This document shows positions 24,779 through 28,199 of a DNA stretch of 28,199 bases, one piece after another (within the stretch, counting starts at the first letter, position 1; every line of letters begins with the position of its first letter). The stretch covers positions 1 to 28,199 of the forward strand of contig JADHUQ010000006.1 of NCBI GenBank assembly GCA_016784425.1, given 5' to 3'. The notes below the pieces were generated by a model. The model did not search any database, was not told the origin of the DNA, and was given only the letters and a program-made list of their open reading frames with translations. The position numbers and the translations under genes are program-made. This DNA is from Candidatus Delongbacteria bacterium (GTDB lineage Bacteria > CAIWAD01 > BS150m-G50).

Positions 24779-24985
24779 CTGAAATCAACTGTTTACCCTG
24801 CTGTGAAGGTTTAGAAATTAACAGATTCTGGCCGCCTGTAGCGTCAAGCTGATTCTCCTGTTGCAGCTAAGTCGCGAAGCAGATTCTCAGGTAAAAAGGG
24901 AGCGGATGATCCAGGTTGGAAATGAGCCTTTCAGGGTCACTTCTCTGTTCGCCCTTCATTTTATAGATTTAGCCATTTCAGGGCA
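24779..24985. other. Intergenic stretch between the 1011-aa gene promoter and repeat copy B
   Basis: No RNA gene, terminator or credible ORF is seen in these about 200 bases. Confidence 0.4.
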
Positions 24986-25080
24986 GAAAAGGGCGTTTTA
25001 AGGGTCTATTTTCCGCATATTTCGCACCTATCCTTTGAAATAACAATACCATATCCGGGTCCGACCCCAATATCGGTTTT
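24986..25080 (+). repeat. Dispersed structured repeat, copy B
   Basis: Shares with copy A the 17-mer AAAAGGGCGTTTTAAGG (24987-25003) and GGGTCCGACCCCA (25057-25069), again 70 bases start to start. The 53 bases between them align without gaps at about half identity. The arms flanking the second motif differ from copy A but still pair: AATACCATAT (25045-25054) with ATATCGGTTTT (25070-25080), one bulge and one mismatch. The orientation is the same as copy A, 9195 bases away. Confidence 0.7.
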
Positions 25081-25109
25081 ATACAGCAATATTTAGCTTT
25101 ACACCGAAA

Positions 25110-25144
25110 CAAAAAAACCCCTTCCCGAGTTTTCGGAAAGGGGC
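25110..25144 (-). terminator. Intrinsic terminator (minus strand), first of a duplicated hairpin pair
   Basis: Read on the minus strand, CCCCTTTCCG and CGGGAAGGGG form a ten-base stem with one C-A mismatch and a six-base loop, followed by seven T (25111-25117 on the plus strand). It would stop leftward transcription coming from the small gene at 25284-25559 and lies next to repeat copy B. Confidence 0.75.
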
Positions 25145-25158
25145 TGACGCGAACAGAA

Positions 25159-25192
25159 GAGGGCATTACGTTTCACAAGGGCGCAATGCCTC
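25159..25192. other. Hairpin between the two terminator-like hairpins
   Basis: GAGGGCATTACG and CGCAATGCCTC pair over eleven positions with one bulged G and one A-C mismatch, around an eleven-base loop. It occupies the 100-base spacer between the duplicated hairpins. Function is unknown; the spacer otherwise (to 25245) shows nothing coding. Confidence 0.4.
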
Positions 25193-25245
25193 CTTCGCAG
25201 GAAACATTAATACCTGACACCACTGAGCCGCTCGCGGAAAACAAA

Positions 25246-25272
25246 GCCCCTTCCCGATAACAGGGAAGGGGC
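25246..25272 (-). terminator. Strong hairpin after the small gene (second copy)
   Basis: GCCCCTTCCC and GGGAAGGGGC form a perfect ten-base stem with a seven-base loop. On the minus strand it is followed by TTTGTTTT, so it can terminate leftward transcription. It begins 12 bases after the stop codon of the small minus-strand gene. Both this hairpin and the one at 25110-25144 carry the same plus-strand tail GACGCGAA (25274-25281 and 25146-25153). Confidence 0.7.
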
Positions 25273-25283
25273 CGACGCGAATA

Positions 25284-25559
25284 TTACGGCACTATTGTAT
25301 CAGGGTCATCAATATTATTATCTAAGTGTGAGATCGTCGTTTCCAACCAGGTGGGACCGGCAAAAAAAACGCCCTTATCATCAACAAGGGCAGCTGTACA
25401 GGTAGCGAATCTTTTTTCCAGACTGGCAGTGTTCGACCAGTAGACAGTATAGAGCAAACCGTCGTCCGCTGGATCAACCACAGAACAATGCTCAGTATGA
25501 TTGAATGGGAAAAAAGCCGTGGAAGCCCCCATAAGGAAGCCGGCATAACTAGATACCAA
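25284..25559 (-). CDS. Small hypothetical protein (about 91 aa), sigma-54-type promoter
   Basis: No family is recognised. The frame is open from a TTG at 25583, but a TTG at 25559 is better placed, with GGAGGG (25565-25570) five bases upstream. The product would be about 91 aa, with a mildly hydrophobic N-terminal stretch (YAGFLMGASTAFFPF), two cysteines and an acidic C-terminus (HLDNNIDDPDTIV). Support for a real gene: Shine-Dalgarno, a near-consensus sigma-54 promoter about 95-110 bases upstream, and a strong hairpin terminator 12 bases after the stop. Against: non-ATG start, no recognised family, and a terminator-like hairpin inside the frame (25362-25391). It could also be the remnant of a longer gene or a non-coding transcript. 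Confidence 0.4.
   Translation of the reverse strand: MVSSYAGFLMGASTAFFPFNHTEHCSVVDPADDGLLYTVYWSNTASLEKRFATCTAALVDDKGVFFAGPTWLETTISHLDNNIDDPDTIVP
25362..25391 (-). terminator. Terminator-like hairpin inside the small ORF
   Basis: On the minus strand GCCCTT and AAGGGC form a perfect six-base stem around a nine-base loop, followed by G and eight T. It falls inside the putative small gene, where it may attenuate transcription, or it may show that the real transcript is short and non-coding. Confidence 0.5.
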
Positions 25560-25652
25560 AAAGTCCCTCCAAGAAACAGTCAATGTGTAATCAGAATAAT
25601 AATTTTATATTTGCCGATCTTAGCGATCAGCTAGCCGTGTGCAGATATTGAC

Positions 25653-25668
25653 GCAAAACCTGTGCCAA
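25653..25668 (-). promoter_or_regulatory. Near-consensus sigma-54 promoter (minus strand)
   Basis: Read on the minus strand, TTGGCACAGGTTTTGC has the complete -24 TTGGCAC and -12 TTGC elements with GG and GC exactly ten bases apart. The predicted start near 25641 gives a leader of about 80 bases to the TTG at 25559. It is the best sigma-54 match in the window. Confidence 0.7.
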
Positions 25669-25751
25669 TCACCCAAGTGACAATATACTTCACTTATATA
25701 AATCATGGCGACACTTTTTGATTATTAGATAGGTGTAAATCGTTCGTTTTT

Positions 25752-25800
25752 TTGCCGGGATGTGCACATTCTTGACAGACCTCACCTGCACGCCCGGCAA
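25752..25800. repeat. Long inverted repeat upstream of the sigma-54 promoter
   Basis: TTGCCGGG (25752-25759) and CCCGGCAA (25793-25800) are perfect inverted repeats. Nested inside are GTGCA (25762-25766) and TGCAC (25787-25791). The T-run lies 5' of the plus-strand hairpin, so it is not a terminator on either strand. It lies about 85-145 bases upstream of the sigma-54 promoter at 25653, a fitting place for an activator site. The rest of the gap 25669-26032 shows no ORF or RNA gene. Confidence 0.5.
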
Positions 25801-26032
25801 TTGGGATTACCGGTCCCTGAACACCTGGATATGGATTTTCCGTCAGCTGGATAATAGGATGCAGCTGGAAGCTGTCTTGAACATCTTTCCCCGATTTCAG
25901 CTACAGTAATCAGTGTGTATTCAAGCGGAAGATTGGCAGATCATAACAGCTGTACCACCCGACATTCAGCCTGCCCCCCGACTGTAGTGGGCTTCACCAG
26001 CAGATCCAATCGGAGGGGCTGCGGAAAATCTG

Positions 26033-26061
26033 TTGACATTGGCTCGCTCCCCCGCTATCCT
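26033..26061 (+). promoter_or_regulatory. Sigma-70-type promoter of topA
   Basis: A perfect TTGACA (26033-26038) is followed after 17 bases by TATCCT (26056-26061, 4 of 6). The transcript would start near 26068, about 52 bases before the topA ATG. Confidence 0.7.
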
Positions 26062-26075
26062 GTTTCCTCCAAAGG

Positions 26076-26091
26076 GTCGCCTGTGTGCGAC
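26076..26091 (+). promoter_or_regulatory. 5' leader hairpin of topA
   Basis: GTCGC and GCGAC pair around loop CTGTGT within the predicted topA leader, about 28 bases before the start codon. It is short and may be only a stabilising stem. Confidence 0.35.
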
Positions 26092-26119
26092 AACTATAAC
26101 CGTAAACAAGGATTTATGC

Positions 26120-28199
26120 ATGGGCAAATCATTAGTAGTGGTAGAGTCGCCTGCCAAAGCGAAGACAATCAGTCAGTATCTGGGTAATGATTATAAGGTT
26201 ATCGCCTCAGTAGGACATATCATCGACCTGCCTCCGAAAGAGCTCGGTGTAGATATTGAGGATAACTTCAAACCCACTTACGCTGTGATTCGTGGTAAAA
26301 CCCGTATTGTCAATCAGTTGAAGAAAGAGGCGGGTAGCGTCGACCAGGTGCTGCTGGCAACGGACGGTGATCTGGAAGGTGAGGCTATCGCCTGGCATAT
26401 TGCCAACACCATCGCTTCTAAAAACACCAATATCGCCCGGGTCCGTTTCTGGGAGATCACCCGCAAATCGGTTCAGGAAGCTATCAATCATCCTGAAGAG
26501 TTGGATATGCAACGGGTCAACGCCCAGCAGGCTCGGCGGGTACTGGATCGGCTGGTCGGTTACAAGGTCAGCCCGTTTTTATGGAAAACTATCGCCAAGG
26601 GACTTTCTGCCGGCAGGGTCCAGTCGGTAGCTTTACGACTGATCTGTGAACGGGAAGAGGAGATCGAGAACTTCACGGCCGTTGAATACTGGTCACTGGA
26701 TGCCCTCTTCTCCAGCCAGGCGGAGCTGACACTCAAAAGCAGTCTGTTCCGTCTCGATGGCGAAAAGATTACCATCGGTTCGGAAGAGGAGATGGCGCCA
26801 ATTCTGGAAGATGCCCGCCGGACTACTTACCACCTGGAATCGATCAAACGGAAAGAGACCAAGCGTAAACCACAGGCCCCGTTTATCACCAGCACCCTGC
26901 AGCAGGATGCTGCCCGCCGACTCGGATTTTCTGCCCGCAAGATCATGACTCTGGCACAACAACTATATGAGGGCCAGGACATCGGTCATGGGGAAACCGT
27001 CGGTCTTATCACTTACATGCGTACCGATTCCCGTCGGGTGGCACTGGAAGCGCTGAGCGAAGTCCGGGATTGGCTCGGACAACATCATCCGGACTGCCTG
27101 CCGGAAAAACCGCTGACCTACACCTCCAGTAAAAAGGCGCAGGATGCCCACGAGGCGATCCGCCCCACAGCCATCAACCGCACGCCGGATGAGCTGAAGC
27201 AGTATCTTACCAATGATCTCTGGCGTCTTTATCAGTTGATCTGGAGTCGCTTCGTAGCTTCGCAGATGACCCCCGCCCTGTTCGACCAGACAACCATCGA
27301 TATCACCGGTGGTCGTTTTGTCTTCCGTACTACCGGCACCATCATGCGGAAACCGGCCTTCCTGGCGATCTATCCTGATGCCAAGGCCAAAGAGGTGGAA
27401 CAGGAACCAAGCATCCCGGAAGGTCTGGTGGAAGGAGAGCAGGTTGACCTGAAAGAGCTGTTCCCGGATCAGCATTTCACCAAGCCGCCACCCCGCTTCA
27501 ACGAGTCATCCCTGGTAAAAGAGCTGGACGAACTGGGTATCGGCCGCCCCTCCACCTACGCCTCTATCATCTCCACGATTGAAGCGCGCAATTATGTGGA
27601 AAAACAGGACCGACGTTTCACCCCGACTGAACTGGGGCGTACCGTCAACAAGATCCTGATCAGTTTCTTCTCCGACTTTTTCAATGTTGATTTTACCGCC
27701 AGGATGGAAGAGGGACTCGACTCCATCGTCAACGGTGGTGACTGGGTCGAAATTGTCCGCACTTTCTACACCCCGCTGGAGCAAAAGCTCGCAGAGGTGA
27801 TGGAGCAACGTGACGCCATCAAGGAAAAGGTTACTGAGAAAACGGGTGAAGCCTGCCCGGAATGTGGCGCTGACCTGATCAGCCGCTGGGGACGCAATGG
27901 TAAATTCATCGGGTGCTCCACCTTCCCCAAATGCCGCTACACCAGATCGCTGGAGGCTGGTAACAAAGCCGCACCACAGGAAATCGGTGTTGACTGCCTC
28001 AAAGATGGTTGTGACGGCCAGATTGTGGAGCGTCGTACCCGCCGGGGAAAAGTCTTTTTTGGTTGCAGCAAATATCCCAAATGTGACTTTGCCGCCTGGG
28101 ACCGTCCGGTCGTCACCCCCTGCCCCGCCTGCAGCCACAAGTATATCCTGATGCGGGAAAACCGTTCCGGTACCATCTATCTTTGCCCGGAATGCAAGC
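26120..28199 (+). CDS. topA: DNA topoisomerase I (type IA), 3' end outside the window
   Basis: Relaxes negative supercoils by single-strand passage. 693 residues are visible before the window ends. The Toprim domain has E9 in VVVESPAKAKTI and the acidic triad D82-x-D84-x-E86 in ATDGDLEGEAIAWH; the residue before E86 is Leu, where the usual motif is DREGE with Arg. The active-site tyrosine is Y299 in LITYMRTDS. QDAHEAIRPT and the PRFNESSLVKELDELGIGRPSTYA motif of domain IV/II are intact. C-terminal zinc ribbons follow: C579/C582/C599/C605, then C626/C631/C649/C655, and the start of a third (C668/C671/C689/C692). The ATG at 26120 has AAGGA upstream; the ATG at 26116 is in another frame. It has its own promoter and shows no operon partner in the window. 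Confidence 0.97.
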   Translation, partial: MGKSLVVVESPAKAKTISQYLGNDYKVIASVGHIIDLPPKELGVDIEDNFKPTYAVIRGKTRIVNQLKKEAGSVDQVLLATDGDLEGEAIAWHIANTIASKNTNIARVRFWEITRKSVQEAINHPEELDMQRVNAQQARRVLDRLVGYKVSPFLWKTIAKGLSAGRVQSVALRLICEREEEIENFTAVEYWSLDALFSSQAELTLKSSLFRLDGEKITIGSEEEMAPILEDARRTTYHLESIKRKETKRKPQAPFITSTLQQDAARRLGFSARKIMTLAQQLYEGQDIGHGETVGLITYMRTDSRRVALEALSEVRDWLGQHHPDCLPEKPLTYTSSKKAQDAHEAIRPTAINRTPDELKQYLTNDLWRLYQLIWSRFVASQMTPALFDQTTIDITGGRFVFRTTGTIMRKPAFLAIYPDAKAKEVEQEPSIPEGLVEGEQVDLKELFPDQHFTKPPPRFNESSLVKELDELGIGRPSTYASIISTIEARNYVEKQDRRFTPTELGRTVNKILISFFSDFFNVDFTARMEEGLDSIVNGGDWVEIVRTFYTPLEQKLAEVMEQRDAIKEKVTEKTGEACPECGADLISRWGRNGKFIGCSTFPKCRYTRSLEAGNKAAPQEIGVDCLKDGCDGQIVERRTRRGKVFFGCSKYPKCDFAAWDRPVVTPCPACSHKYILMRENRSGTIYLCPECK

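Noticed and set aside
24978..25166. 62-codon minus-strand frame
   Set aside because: It is made of repeat copy B and a terminator hairpin, so it is not coding.
25752..25800. Inverted repeat considered as an integron attC site
   Set aside because: No GTTRRRY-type core, no extrahelical-base pattern and no cassette array or integrase in the window.
27506..28138. 210-codon minus-strand frame opposite topA
   Set aside because: Antisense to conserved topA sequence, with no Shine-Dalgarno or motif.

Overview
The window looks like a chromosomal segment of an uncultured bacterium from the Fibrobacteres-Chlorobi-Bacteroidetes (FCB) side of the tree. Three long secreted proteins end in a type IX secretion (T9SS/Por) C-terminal sorting domain, the region is rich in modular exported proteins (gingipain-type C25 peptidases, FG-GAP repeats, parallel beta-helix, Fn3-like modules), and housekeeping genes are ordinary bacterial ones. 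No T9SS machinery gene and no rRNA is present, so the phylum cannot be fixed from sequence alone.

Layout. 1-1784 (minus): a tRNA-Thr(TGT)/tRNA-Tyr(GTA)/tRNA-Gly(TCC)/tRNA-Thr(GGT)/tuf transcription unit in the same order as the E. coli thrU-tyrU-glyT-thrT-tufB operon, with a good promoter at 1757-1784. 2060-5546 (plus): an acyl-CoA dehydrogenase, then rng-rplU-rpmA closed by a strong terminator. 5825-8152: a lipoprotein with a clan GH-A glycosidase-like pattern, convergent with an exported SUMF1/FGE-fold protein. 8683-15678 (plus): two tandem paralogous C25 peptidases of 1380 and 836 aa, the first behind a sigma-54-type promoter, the second followed by a terminator. 16116-16676: a solitary rfbC (rmlC). 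16799-24677 (minus): a membrane-anchored PilZ-like protein followed by three T9SS cargo proteins (beta-helix, FG-GAP propeller, and a 1011-aa propeller/Fn3/CBM9-like protein). 24986-26119: intergenic sequence with a dispersed repeat, several strong hairpins/terminators, and a small minus-strand gene candidate behind a near-consensus sigma-54 promoter. 26120 to the end: topA, cut by the window edge.

How it fits together. The two ends are housekeeping (translation, RNA processing, DNA topology). The middle 20 kb is an accessory block of exported proteins: proteases, possible glycan-active or glycan-binding proteins and surface display modules, suggesting cell-surface or extracellular degradation. 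Two things are not explained by gene annotation: (i) two copies of a structured repeat of about 95-110 bp, in the same orientation and with key motifs at identical internal spacing, bracketing a 9.2-kb segment with rfbC, the PilZ-like gene and all three CTD-bearing proteins; (ii) two sigma-54-type promoters, one before the first C25 peptidase and one before the small unknown gene. All family assignments are from reading motifs by eye; no search was run.
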